From an uncultured Pseudomonadales bacterium (lineage in GTDB: Bacteria > Pseudomonadota > Gammaproteobacteria > Pseudomonadales > Azotimanducaceae), in contig OY282519.1 of NCBI GenBank assembly GCA_958296405.1, positions 914,132-978,131 of the forward strand: DNA of 64,000 bases, written 5' to 3'. Positions 1 to 7,745 of the stretch are shown piece by piece. Position 1 is the stretch's first letter. Every line of letters begins with the position of its first letter. Made by a program: the position numbers and the translations under genes. Under the pieces are notes generated by a model. It worked only from the letters and a program-made list of their open reading frames with translations. It did not search any database and was not told the origin of the DNA.

Positions 1-283
1 CCTCAGTAGAAGTCAGCCACATTTTACACCAGTCGATAAATGTTTCGACTGAGCGCAGTTCAAAGGCCGCAAGATTGTACGGTGGATCTTGAATGGCAAG
101 TCGGGCGACCTCTCCACCCATTGCGCTCTTAACCGCACTGACATCGGTTGCATCGAGGCACGCAATGCGATGTCCGGAAACGGTATCCACCCATACATCA
201 CCCGGTCGAAGACGGCAAAATGGAAGCAGCCTTTGCCGTAGTTCTGATGGTGCGTCGAGTCTTGGAAGAGGGTTGTTCTTCAT
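1..283 (-). CDS. N4/N6 site-specific DNA methyltransferase, N-terminal part (runs off the left edge)
   Basis: Reading the minus strand from an ATG at 283 gives an uninterrupted frame of 94 residues to the window edge, with no stop. Residues 66-70 are DPPYN, the catalytic motif IV of N4-cytosine/N6-adenine DNA methyltransferases, preceded by a short strand-rich segment ending in RLAIQ. The motif sits near the N-terminus, which fits the beta-class order in which the catalytic motif precedes the SAM-binding motif; the latter would lie outside the window. The start is preceded only by a weak ribosome-binding site. Base composition is clearly less GC-rich than the core genes from 1.1 kb on, which suggests an accessory or transferred gene. 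Whether it belongs to a restriction-modification pair cannot be seen. The class is well supported; specificity is unknown. Confidence 0.8.
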   Translation of the reverse strand, partial: MKNNPLPRLDAPSELRQRLLPFCRLRPGDVWVDTVSGHRIACLDATDVSAVKSAMGGEVARLAIQDPPYNLAAFELRSVETFIDWCKMWLTSTE

Positions 284-1142
284 GCTTAGAGCGGCTAATC
301 CAGAAAATCTAAAATGTGTAGACTAACCGCAGGCGACTAAGAGGATGCTGGGGAGCGTCGGATAGCCGGAATGAATGGGAAGGCGGCACCCCGGTAGCCG
401 CAGAGGGCGTTTGTCCGGAGCCATGAAAGCAACACGCACCAAATGGCCGGTGGGCAAGGGGGTGTGCAAGCTGTGTAGCGGCAAGGCCTTAGTGATGGCA
501 GCCCGCAAGACGCAACGGAGCGGGGGGCGGAAACGCTGAGAACGAAAGGCGTCGGCGAGGTTTGGAGGCCGCTTCGGTCTTGCCCAGGGCCCTAGGCTAA
601 AGTTGGCGGAACATCGGCAGTGCCAGAGGCGACGTAGAATTGAGGCGGTGCCTGTCACCATTAAAACCATCCACCAACCGAGCTCCGGAAAGTCCAGCGT
701 AACGATAACTCGCGCTCGCCCCAAGCGCACCTATCTTACCCTATGAGGTCCCGCCGTGAGCGACGGACTCACCGATTCATCGCGACCAGAGGTTTCGTTG
801 TTGGGTCCGTCACTGAACTGATGGGGTGCCGCAGGGCGAGTCGCCGAGAAGAAACTCCCGCAGCCGGTGGATTGGAGGGTTGAGGTGCCGGAACTGGTGC
901 TCTGACGACCGGCCGGTCTATGCGTCGCCGTTTCACCTTGAATGCCCCCGACTGCCAGCCGGCGGCACCCCGCCTGCGCTCGGCCTCGCCACGACTCCCG
1001 CCCGCGGGCACGATGCGCCCATCGCGCTCTATCCGGCGGCGAATGTCCAGAGAGCGTCGCTTCCCCAACGGCCTATGGGCTCATCCTGAGCGAACCGGCG
1101 TTGGCCGTTGCGCGGCGCCGCCGAAACAGGCACCGTGGCCAG
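284..1142. other. Long region without a convincing gene
   Basis: About 860 bp separate the divergent methyltransferase start (283) from mnmC (1143). Open frames exist on both strands (for example 323-730 on the minus strand and a 39-codon basic frame at 422-540 on the plus strand), but none shows a recognisable domain, a good ribosome-binding site or clean codon structure. The stretch up to roughly 740 is less GC-rich than the core genome and contains G-rich runs on the plus strand, so a structured RNA or a decayed mobile element is possible. I cannot assign either. From about 740 the composition rises towards the chromosomal average. Confidence 0.5.
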
Positions 1143-2960
1143 ATGCAGCCTTTGGTGCATCGTGTGCTGCCGCCGGCCCGCATCCGATGGCATGGCGCCC
1201 AGCCCATTTCCGTGGAGTTTGGGGACATCTACGGCGACGTCGACGGCGTGGCCGAGGCGGAGCGCGCCTTCGTGGCGCCGGCGCGGCTTGCCGAACGGTG
1301 CGCGGACGCGACCACGTTCACAGTGGGGGAGCTCGGCTTTGGTGTTGGGCTCAACTTCGCCGTCGCCGCCGAGCGGGCGCTCGGAACGTCCGGCGCCCGC
1401 CTGCACTACATCGCGTTCGAGGCCGCTCCGGTGGCCGCCGCGGATCTGCGGAGCGCTGCCTGTCAGTCCGGCATCGGCGTACACCGCGAACTGGCCGCGG
1501 CGCTGCCGCCGCGCATCTCTGGTTGGCATCGGCGCCGCTTCGCCGCGGGACGGGTGCAGCTCTCCCTGTTCTTTGGCGACGTGAGCGCTGGGTTGGCGGA
1601 TCTCGATGGGCGCTGCGCCGGCGTGGACGCTTGGTTCTTGGACGGCTTCGCTCCGCGTGTGAATCCCGCCATGTGGAGCGATGCGGCGTGCGTCGCCTTG
1701 GCGGGCCTGTCGCGTCCGGGCGCCACCGTCACCACCTATTCTGCCGCCGGGGTCGTCAAGCGGGCGTTGCGCGGCGCCGGCTTTGCGGTCGAACGCATCG
1801 ATCAGCGCCCGCACAAGCGTCACACCCTCTTGGGGCGCTTTCCTGGGCGCTGGACGCCGGCGCCCACGCGGCGGCCGGCGGCAACCATCCACGGCGCCGG
1901 TTTCGCCGGCTGCGCCGCGGCGCGGGCGCTTGCCGAGCGCGGCGTGTGCGTGACAGTGCGCGATCTCGCTGTCGCCGCAGCCGCCTCCGGCATTCCCGGC
2001 GCCGCGTTGCATGGGCGCCTGCTTGCGGATGGCGGCGCCGCGGCCGCTTGGCGCGCCCACAGCTATGCCTTTGCGACGTGGCGTTGCGGCGCCATGCGCG
2101 GGGTGCGCCGCTGCGGCGCGCTGCAGCTGCCGGGCCCCAATGCGAGCGCCGAACGGCTCGAGAAGCTCGCCACGGCGTTGCCCGATGATTGGTTGGCGCC
2201 AGTTGCGCCGGCGGCCGCGGCGGACTTGGCTGGGCTTGCCGCTGCGCCTGCCGGCCTGCACTTGCCGCACGCGGGGGCGGTGGACGGGCCGAGCTTCTGT
2301 GCCGCCTTGCTCGATCATCCGTGCATCGAGTTCCAACGCGCGGCCTGGCACGTTGAGGGCCAAGTGCCGGATGGGAGCGCCGCGCCGGGTGCATCCGCAG
2401 ACGCCGTTCAAGTGCTTGCCAATGGCGCTGCGGTGGCGGCTGCGGTGCCGGAACTGGAAGTGACCGCTCTGCCGGGCCAGGCAGACCTCTTTGCCGGGCG
2501 GCTGCGAATGTCCGTGCTCGCGGATGGCTACTTCGCGCCGGCTGCCGGCGGTTGTTGGACGGGTGCCACCTATGAATATCGGCCGTGGGCGCCTGGCGCC
2601 GCCACGGCGGCGAATGGCACCCGCTTCGAGGCGTTGTTCGGCCGCCCGCCGGGGGCGCGCCGCGCCACGTTTCGAGGCACCCGCGCCGTCACGTCGGACC
2701 GCGCGCCCATCATCGGCCAAGTGGATGCAGCCACCTATGTGAGCAGCGGCCACGGCTCCGCCGGCGTGGTCTCCGCGATGCTGGCCGGCGAGTGGATAGC
2801 GAGCCTCGTGTGCGGCGAGCTGCCGCCGGTTACGCGGGAGGTCGAAGCCTTGTGTCGGCCTGGGCGCTTTCGAGACCGGCAGCGGCGCCGGCCGAATCCG
2901 TTTCTCCGCCGGCCGGCAGAGCGCTTTGATCGCAACCGGCGAACGCGCGAGCGCCGATGA
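1143..2960 (+). CDS. mnmC: Bifunctional tRNA 5-methylaminomethyl-2-thiouridine biosynthesis protein MnmC
   Basis: A 605-residue protein carrying out the last two steps of mnm5s2U synthesis at the tRNA wobble position. The N-terminal methyltransferase half (about 1-230) shows the SAM loop ELGFGVGLNF and the downstream WFLDGFAPRVNPAMW segment typical of MnmC(m). The C-terminal half (about 245-600) is an FAD-dependent oxidase with the dinucleotide-binding motif HGAGFAGCAAARAL and a conserved TSDRAPIIG segment near the end. The open frame extends upstream to 942, but residues before the chosen ATG at 1143 are arginine/proline-rich and lack family similarity; from 1143 the protein aligns with the usual MnmC start (positions ending in FGDIY). 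It converges with serA and overlaps that gene's 3' end by about 130 bp. Confidence 0.9.
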   Translation: MQPLVHRVLPPARIRWHGAQPISVEFGDIYGDVDGVAEAERAFVAPARLAERCADATTFTVGELGFGVGLNFAVAAERALGTSGARLHYIAFEAAPVAAADLRSAACQSGIGVHRELAAALPPRISGWHRRRFAAGRVQLSLFFGDVSAGLADLDGRCAGVDAWFLDGFAPRVNPAMWSDAACVALAGLSRPGATVTTYSAAGVVKRALRGAGFAVERIDQRPHKRHTLLGRFPGRWTPAPTRRPAATIHGAGFAGCAAARALAERGVCVTVRDLAVAAAASGIPGAALHGRLLADGGAAAAWRAHSYAFATWRCGAMRGVRRCGALQLPGPNASAERLEKLATALPDDWLAPVAPAAAADLAGLAAAPAGLHLPHAGAVDGPSFCAALLDHPCIEFQRAAWHVEGQVPDGSAAPGASADAVQVLANGAAVAAAVPELEVTALPGQADLFAGRLRMSVLADGYFAPAAGGCWTGATYEYRPWAPGAATAANGTRFEALFGRPPGARRATFRGTRAVTSDRAPIIGQVDAATYVSSGHGSAGVVSAMLAGEWIASLVCGELPPVTREVEALCRPGRFRDRQRRRPNPFLRRPAERFDRNRRTRERR

Positions 2961-4107
2961 CGCTGTCGATGGCCTCGAACCGGCCCAGCAGCGACGCGGT
3001 GGGCTCAGCCGCAATGTCGATGAGGTTGTAGGCCACGTCGTCGCGGCTCTTGTTGAGCATGTCGATGACGTTGATGTTCGCGTCTGCCAACACCGACATC
3101 ACCTGCCCCAGCGTGCCGGGCACGTTGCGGTTGATGACAGCGATGCGATGTCCCTCGGCCTGGTCAAGGAACACGTCGGGAAAGTTCACGGAGTTGACGA
3201 TGTTGCCGCAGCGCAGGAAGTCCATGAGCTGATCCGCCGCCATGACGGCGCAGTTCTCCTCTGCCTCGGTGGTGCTCGCGCCCAAGTGGGGCGTGGCGCG
3301 CACACCCGGCCCCGCGCCCAGCGTGGTGCTCGGAAAGTCCGAGAGATAGGCGCGCAGGCGGCCGCTGGCCAAGGCGTCCGCGATGGCTGCTTCCACCACG
3401 ATCTGCTGCCGGGCGAAGTTCAACAGCGTGGCGCCGGGCCGCAGCGCGCCGAGGGCTGCCGCGTCGATCATCCCAACCGTGTCGGCCAAGGCCGGCACAT
3501 GCAAAGTCACATAATCCGAGCGCGCGAGCAGCGCTGCCAAGTTGTCCATGCGCGCCACCCTGCTCGGCAGGCGCCAAGCGGCGTCCACAGACAGTGCCGG
3601 ATCGTAGCCCACCACGCGCATGCCGAGGTCCAACGCCGCCCGCGCCACCTGCGACCCGATGGCGCCCAATCCCACCACGCCAAGCGTGCGGCCTAAGAGT
3701 TCGCGACCTTTGAAGCGTCGCTTCTCCCCTTCCACCAGACGGTTCAGCTCCCGCTCGTCCGTGATGTGGGAGAGTGTGCCAACGAACTCAAGGCCGCCGG
3801 CGATGTCGCGCGCGGCCAGCAATAGGGCGGCGAGGGTGAGCTCCTTCACCGAGTTGGCGTTTGCGCCGGGGGTGTTGAACACCACGATGCCGCGCGTCGT
3901 GCAGACATCCACCGGCACGTTGTTGACCCCGGCCCCGGCGCGCGCCACGGCAGTGACACGCGCACCAAGTTCCACCGCTTCGAGCGGATGGCTGCGCAAC
4001 AGGATGGCGTCTGGGGCCACCACGCCCGCACCCACCTCGAATTGCTCGGCGGGGAAGCGTGAAAGGCCGCGGGCGGCTATCTGGTTATAGGTTCGAACCT
4101 TGAACAT
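2830..4107 (-). CDS. serA: D-3-phosphoglycerate dehydrogenase
   Basis: Oxidises 3-phosphoglycerate to phosphohydroxypyruvate, the first step of serine synthesis. 425 residues from MFKVRTYNQ. The NAD-binding motif GVVGLGAIGSQVARAAL lies in the middle, followed by the D-2-hydroxyacid dehydrogenase signatures HVPAL and PHLGASTTEAEEN; a C-terminal ACT domain begins near HRIAVINRNVPGTLGQVM. It is the short SerA type with one ACT domain. The last 40 or so residues overlap mnmC, are low-complexity and were probably gained by loss of an earlier stop. It is the last gene of the minus-strand operon that includes hda and overlaps the preceding glycosyltransferase by 23 nt, so translational coupling is likely. 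No normal ribosome-binding site precedes the ATG; a C-tract occupies that place instead. Confidence 0.92.
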   Translation of the reverse strand: MFKVRTYNQIAARGLSRFPAEQFEVGAGVVAPDAILLRSHPLEAVELGARVTAVARAGAGVNNVPVDVCTTRGIVVFNTPGANANSVKELTLAALLLAARDIAGGLEFVGTLSHITDERELNRLVEGEKRRFKGRELLGRTLGVVGLGAIGSQVARAALDLGMRVVGYDPALSVDAAWRLPSRVARMDNLAALLARSDYVTLHVPALADTVGMIDAAALGALRPGATLLNFARQQIVVEAAIADALASGRLRAYLSDFPSTTLGAGPGVRATPHLGASTTEAEENCAVMAADQLMDFLRCGNIVNSVNFPDVFLDQAEGHRIAVINRNVPGTLGQVMSVLADANINVIDMLNKSRDDVAYNLIDIAAEPTASLLGRFEAIDSVIGARAFAGCDQSALPAGGETDSAGAAAGLESAQADTRLRPPA

Positions 4108-5338
4108 GCGTGTGTGGGGGGGGGGGGGGGGGGGGGTGAAGCGGCGCATTTAAGCATCGTTCGTCGATGCCCTTCAATGGGCGCTGTGTTCCGCTGTTTG
4201 GTTGGATCTTGGCGCCATTGCGCCTGTGGGCGTCGGCGTCGAGGATGCCCGCCATCACGTTCGCGTAGCCGTCTATTGAGGTTTGCGCTGCATATCTGGC
4301 CGCAGCGGCCTTCAGCAGGCTTGGCGCCACGGGGTTGTCCAAGGTCTTGAGAATGGCCGTTGCCAAGGCTTCGGCATCGTGGACTGGCGTGAGCGCACCC
4401 CATTTGCCGTCCTCCAAGATCTCGCGCGGCCCGGTCGGGCAATCTGTGCTCACCACTGGCGTGCCGCAGGCCATCGCCTGAATGAGGGCGTTCGGCAGCG
4501 CCTCGTAAGTGGAGGAGAGGGCGAACACTTGGGCTTGGCGCATGTACGGCAAGGGATTGAGTTGGAACCCCGGGAAGTCCACCAAGCGCGAAATGCCGAG
4601 CGAAGTGGCCAGCCGATTCAGGCGCCGCCGTTCCGGGCCCTCGCCGACGATGACCAAGCGCACCGGTCGGGCATTGGCCACGCGGGCCACGGCGCGAAGC
4701 AAGTGGGCATGTCCCTTCAGCGCCACCAAGCGTCCCACAGCCAAGATCACCGGCGGCCCGGAGCCACCGAACCAAGGATGCGCGACAGGCGCCGCGGCCT
4801 CTTCCTCATGGTCGGCCCACACCACAGGATCGTGAATGACGCGCACTAGATGCGCTGCCCGCGGCGCGACGCGCTGGAGATCAACCGCCACTCCCTTGGA
4901 TACTGCAACGACGGCGCGAGCGGCTGGAAACAGGTGCCTCTCCAGCGTCATCGCAGCGCGTTCCTTCAAGTTCGCATCCGCGTACCGCAGCGAGAAGTTG
5001 CTCGTGCGCAACGCGACCATCGGCACCGGCCGCTGGAGACACTTGTTCGCCAGCAATGCCACGGCATTGGCGTGTGGGTGACTGGAAATGAGCACGTCCG
5101 GACGCTCGCGCCGCAGATGTCGAACGAGCGGCAGCAGGCTTGAGAGCGTGCGCCGGCAGCCCAAGTCCACCAGCCGGACATGCTCCGGCACGATGTCGAG
5201 GAAGTGCCCCACGGCGCTCGCGGCCGCAAGTTCCACTTGGAAGCCACGTTCCGTCAAACCCCTCGCCACGTTGAGCATCGCCCGTTCCGGGCCGCCGCCG
5301 TCGAGCGAAGGAAGGTAGATCGTGACGCGATGGCCCAC
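4085..5338 (-). CDS. Family 4 glycosyltransferase
   Basis: A 417-residue GT-B fold glycosyltransferase. The GTG start at 5338 is chosen because an AGGAG ribosome-binding site lies six bases before it and the family N-terminus (VTIYLPSLDGGGPERAM) begins there. The C-terminal half has the donor-binding signature ILAVGRLVALKGHAHLL and the segment EALPNALIQAMACGTPVV, in which the second glutamate of the usual EX7E motif is Q. The last about 20 residues are a proline run made by the homopolymer tract and are unlikely to be functional. It follows the murG-like gene with a 74-bp gap and overlaps serA. The acceptor is not predictable; an envelope polysaccharide or lipid-linked sugar is likely from the family and neighbours. 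Confidence 0.82.
   Translation of the reverse strand: MGHRVTIYLPSLDGGGPERAMLNVARGLTERGFQVELAAASAVGHFLDIVPEHVRLVDLGCRRTLSSLLPLVRHLRRERPDVLISSHPHANAVALLANKCLQRPVPMVALRTSNFSLRYADANLKERAAMTLERHLFPAARAVVAVSKGVAVDLQRVAPRAAHLVRVIHDPVVWADHEEEAAAPVAHPWFGGSGPPVILAVGRLVALKGHAHLLRAVARVANARPVRLVIVGEGPERRRLNRLATSLGISRLVDFPGFQLNPLPYMRQAQVFALSSTYEALPNALIQAMACGTPVVSTDCPTGPREILEDGKWGALTPVHDAEALATAILKTLDNPVAPSLLKAAAARYAAQTSIDGYANVMAGILDADAHRRNGAKIQPNSGTQRPLKGIDERCLNAPLHPPPPPPPHTHVQGSNL
4116..4136. repeat. 21-base homopolymer (G on plus strand, C on minus strand) at the glycosyltransferase/serA junction
   Basis: Twenty-one consecutive G on the plus strand. Read on the coding (minus) strand it is a C-tract that encodes the run of seven prolines near the end of the glycosyltransferase, and it lies 8 nt upstream of the serA ATG. 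The present length puts the glycosyltransferase stop at 4085-4087, inside serA. Loss of one C would shift that frame into the serA frame and produce a fused protein. Such tracts slip readily in replication; they also cause sequencing and assembly error, so the exact length is uncertain. Confidence 0.9.
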
Positions 5339-5412
5339 GCAAACTCCTAGCTGCCTGCCGGCGGAATGGCCAAGGTAACGGCGCATTGTAGAGCAGGTGC
5401 GGAGCCGTTGGA

Positions 5413-6522
5413 CTAACGAAGCGTGGTGCCGGGCGATGGCTCGGCCGTCTGCCCCAACCCGGCAGCCGCCAGCAGTTGCGCGACGATGAGCGCCACGCTG
5501 TCCGGCGGGCGGAAGCCCGCCAAGGCACGCCGCCAAACGGTGCGATCGCGATGCAGCGCGTGCGCCGCGGCCACGAGCCCGGCTGCGTCCAGGTCCGCGT
5601 CTTGAAGCACCAGGCTGTAGCCACGGCCCTGCGCATAGGCCGCGTTCTCGATTTGATCGCCCCGGCTTGCCGTCGCCGGCAATGGCACCAAGAGATTCGG
5701 CTTGCCCAAGCAGAGCAGCTCATAGAGCGCGTTGGCGCCGGCGCGGGACACGACCACATCCGCCGCCGCCAAGATGTCGCCCCAACCGTCGGCAACGAAC
5801 TCGCGCTGGACATAGCCGCCGGCGGCTTCATCGGCGCTGCCGGCGCTCAAGTTGCCGACGCCCCGCACATGCAAGACATCGAAGGTCTCCGTCAGGGCCG
5901 GACGGGCGGCGTCGGTCACGGCGTTCAGCCGGCGGGCGCCCAAGCTGCCGCCGACCACCACCATGAACGGTCGCGCACCGGAGAAGCCGGCGGCGGCGAG
6001 CCCCTTGTCACGGTTCCCTTGGATCAAGGCGGCGCGCACCGGCGTGCCGGTACACACCACCTGCGCCGAGCTCACGCGGGTGTCGCTGAAGGTGACGCAC
6101 AACGTCTTGAGGAAGGGCAGCGAGAGCCGGTTGGCGAGGCCTGGCGAGCGATCAGACTCGTGGGCGACGACTGGAATCCGGAGCAACCAAGCGGCCACCA
6201 CCGTGGGGAATGCGACGAAGCCGCCCTTGGAGAACACCACGTCCGGCCGGTGGCGCCGCAAAATGCGCAGCGCTTGCAGCGCGCCGAGCGGCACGCGGAA
6301 CGCATCCACCGCGTTGGCAACGGAAAAGTAGCGTCGCAGCTTGCCGGAACGCACACTGTGGTAGGGGATGCCGAGGGGTGTCACGAGGCGTTCCTCCAGC
6401 CCGGAATCCGAGCCGATGTAACTCACCTCCCAGCCACTTGCCAGCAGCGCCTCGATCACCGGCAGCGCTGGCACGACATGCCCGGCGCTGCCGCCACCCG
6501 TCACGACGGCCTTGGCTGGCAT
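5413..6522 (-). CDS. MurG-like UDP-N-acetylglucosamine transferase
   Basis: 369 residues of the MurG family, which adds GlcNAc to lipid I at the inner face of the cytoplasmic membrane. Visible are the glycine-rich loop GGGSAGH at 9-15, the mid-protein FSKGGFVAFPTVVAAW segment, and the donor-site stretch VVSRAGANALYELLCLGKP. The segment HESDRSPGLANR resembles the Firmicutes type (HESD..PGLAN) more than the HEQN form familiar from E. coli. It starts directly after the hda stop and lies in an operon with hda, a glycosyltransferase and serA rather than in a division/cell-wall cluster. It may therefore be either the cell's MurG or a paralogue acting on another lipid-linked sugar; the sequence alone does not decide. 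Confidence 0.75.
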   Translation of the reverse strand: MPAKAVVTGGGSAGHVVPALPVIEALLASGWEVSYIGSDSGLEERLVTPLGIPYHSVRSGKLRRYFSVANAVDAFRVPLGALQALRILRRHRPDVVFSKGGFVAFPTVVAAWLLRIPVVAHESDRSPGLANRLSLPFLKTLCVTFSDTRVSSAQVVCTGTPVRAALIQGNRDKGLAAAGFSGARPFMVVVGGSLGARRLNAVTDAARPALTETFDVLHVRGVGNLSAGSADEAAGGYVQREFVADGWGDILAAADVVVSRAGANALYELLCLGKPNLLVPLPATASRGDQIENAAYAQGRGYSLVLQDADLDAAGLVAAAHALHRDRTVWRRALAGFRPPDSVALIVAQLLAAAGLGQTAEPSPGTTLR

Positions 6523-7179
6523 CTACAGGGTCAGTGCCCGCTTGACCAACGGCACGGTGACGCGCCGGCCAGTTGCCATCGCTTCGCGGTCGATGGCGTC
6601 GAGCAGGGTCAACAGCGTTGCCAGATCGCGGTTGGCGTGCAAGAGGAGGTAGCGCACGGCATCGTCGCCGAGATCGATGCCGCGGTCTTTGGCCGCCCGC
6701 ACGAGGGCCGCGGCCAGGGCCTCTTCGGTTAACGGGCGCACCTCGAAGACAGCGGCGCCGCGCAGTCGGGAAGCCAGGTCCGGCAGCGCGAAGCGCACTT
6801 GCGCGGGCGGGCGGCGGCCGGCTACGGCGAGCACATGGCCGCGGGCGAATTGCTCGTTGAAGAGGCGGAACAACGCCTCCTCCGCGACGGCGTCGTCGAA
6901 CCAAGTGTCCACGTCGTCGATCACCACCCGCTCGAACGCCTCGTAGCCATCGAGCTCGCGGACCTCCCGCGCCGGCACGTAAACGCCACCGTCCTCTCGA
7001 CACAAGGCTTGCAGCAAGTGGCTCTTGCCAACGCCAGAAGCCCCCCACAGCCAGAAACACGCGAAGCCGTCAGGCGTTTGGCGCAAGCGCTCGATGAGTT
7101 CACCGTTGGCGCCGGCGACGAAGCGGCTCCAAAGAAACCGCTCGCGCAAGGGGAAGCAGAGCGGCAACTGTTGGCTCAT
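6523..7179 (-). CDS. hda: DnaA regulatory inactivator Hda
   Basis: A 218-residue DnaA-like AAA protein without the DNA-binding domain. In complex with the DNA-loaded sliding clamp, Hda stimulates ATP hydrolysis by DnaA and so prevents over-initiation. Walker A is GASGVGKS at 46-53 and Walker B VVIDDVD at 85-91. The N-terminus QQLPLCF (3-9) matches the clamp-binding motif of Hda proteins. The ATG at 7179 overlaps the pgsA-like stop (ATGA), and the stop is directly followed by the murG-like start. Position next to a CDP-alcohol phosphatidyltransferase and DUF2066 is common for hda in gammaproteobacteria. Confidence 0.93.
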   Translation of the reverse strand: MSQQLPLCFPLRERFLWSRFVAGANGELIERLRQTPDGFACFWLWGASGVGKSHLLQALCREDGGVYVPAREVRELDGYEAFERVVIDDVDTWFDDAVAEEALFRLFNEQFARGHVLAVAGRRPPAQVRFALPDLASRLRGAAVFEVRPLTEEALAAALVRAAKDRGIDLGDDAVRYLLLHANRDLATLLTLLDAIDREAMATGRRVTVPLVKRALTL

Positions 7180-7742
7180 GGCAGCTGTCCCCACTGCCGG
7201 GCGGCGCGGCCTCCCCAAGTGATGACGTAATCGAGGCCAGAGATGATGGAGAGCAGGGCGACCAAGGCGAACCCCCACGGGTCCACCAGCGCCGCGGCGA
7301 ACGCCGACAGCTGCGCCACGTCGATGAGCTGCACCAGCACGGCGATCAACATGCCGATCTGCACCGCGGTGTTGGCCTTGCTGATGAATGAGGGGTCCAT
7401 TTCGACGCGTTGGAACTTCAGGCGATAGGCCGCCGCGCCACCGAGGATGATCAAGTCTCTGGCAATGGCGATGATGGCGAGCCAGAGCGGCACATGGCCT
7501 TGCAGCACCAGGATGACGAAGGTCACCCCGACAAGCAGCTTGTCCGCGAGGGGGTCTGCGAACGCGCCGAATCGCGTCGTCCAAGCAAAGCGGCGCGCCA
7601 GGGCGCCATCGAGCGCGTCGGAGGCGCCTGCCAGCGCAATGAGGACGAGGGCGCTCATGTAATCGCCGCGCAGCAGCAGCCAGACCGTGGGCGCAATGAG
7701 CACGATGCGCACCACGGTGATGAGGTTGGGGACGTGGCGCAC
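7176..7742 (-). CDS. CDP-alcohol phosphatidyltransferase (PgsA-like)
   Basis: A 188-residue integral membrane enzyme. It carries the complete family signature D-x2-D-G-x2-A-R-x8-G-x3-D-x3-D (D42, D45-G46, A49-R50, G59, D63, D67) and several hydrophobic segments. Such enzymes transfer a phosphatidyl group from CDP-diacylglycerol to an alcohol, in PgsA glycerol-3-phosphate. Gene position next to hda and DUF2066 is typical of the second CDP-alcohol transferase of gammaproteobacteria, so the exact alcohol is not certain. Start is GTG at 7742, 3 nt after the DUF2066 stop. Confidence 0.85.
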   Translation of the reverse strand: MRHVPNLITVVRIVLIAPTVWLLLRGDYMSALVLIALAGASDALDGALARRFAWTTRFGAFADPLADKLLVGVTFVILVLQGHVPLWLAIIAIARDLIILGGAAAYRLKFQRVEMDPSFISKANTAVQIGMLIAVLVQLIDVAQLSAFAAALVDPWGFALVALLSIISGLDYVITWGGRAARQWGQLP

Positions 7743-7745
7743 GGT

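Noticed and set aside
422-540. 39-codon basic plus-strand frame in the long gene-poor region
   Set aside because: No ribosome-binding site and no family recognised; noted only as part of the unexplained region.
1029-3014. Long open frame on the minus strand opposite mnmC
   Set aside because: Arginine/alanine-rich product without any domain; it is the antisense shadow of a high-GC gene, while mnmC has clear motifs.
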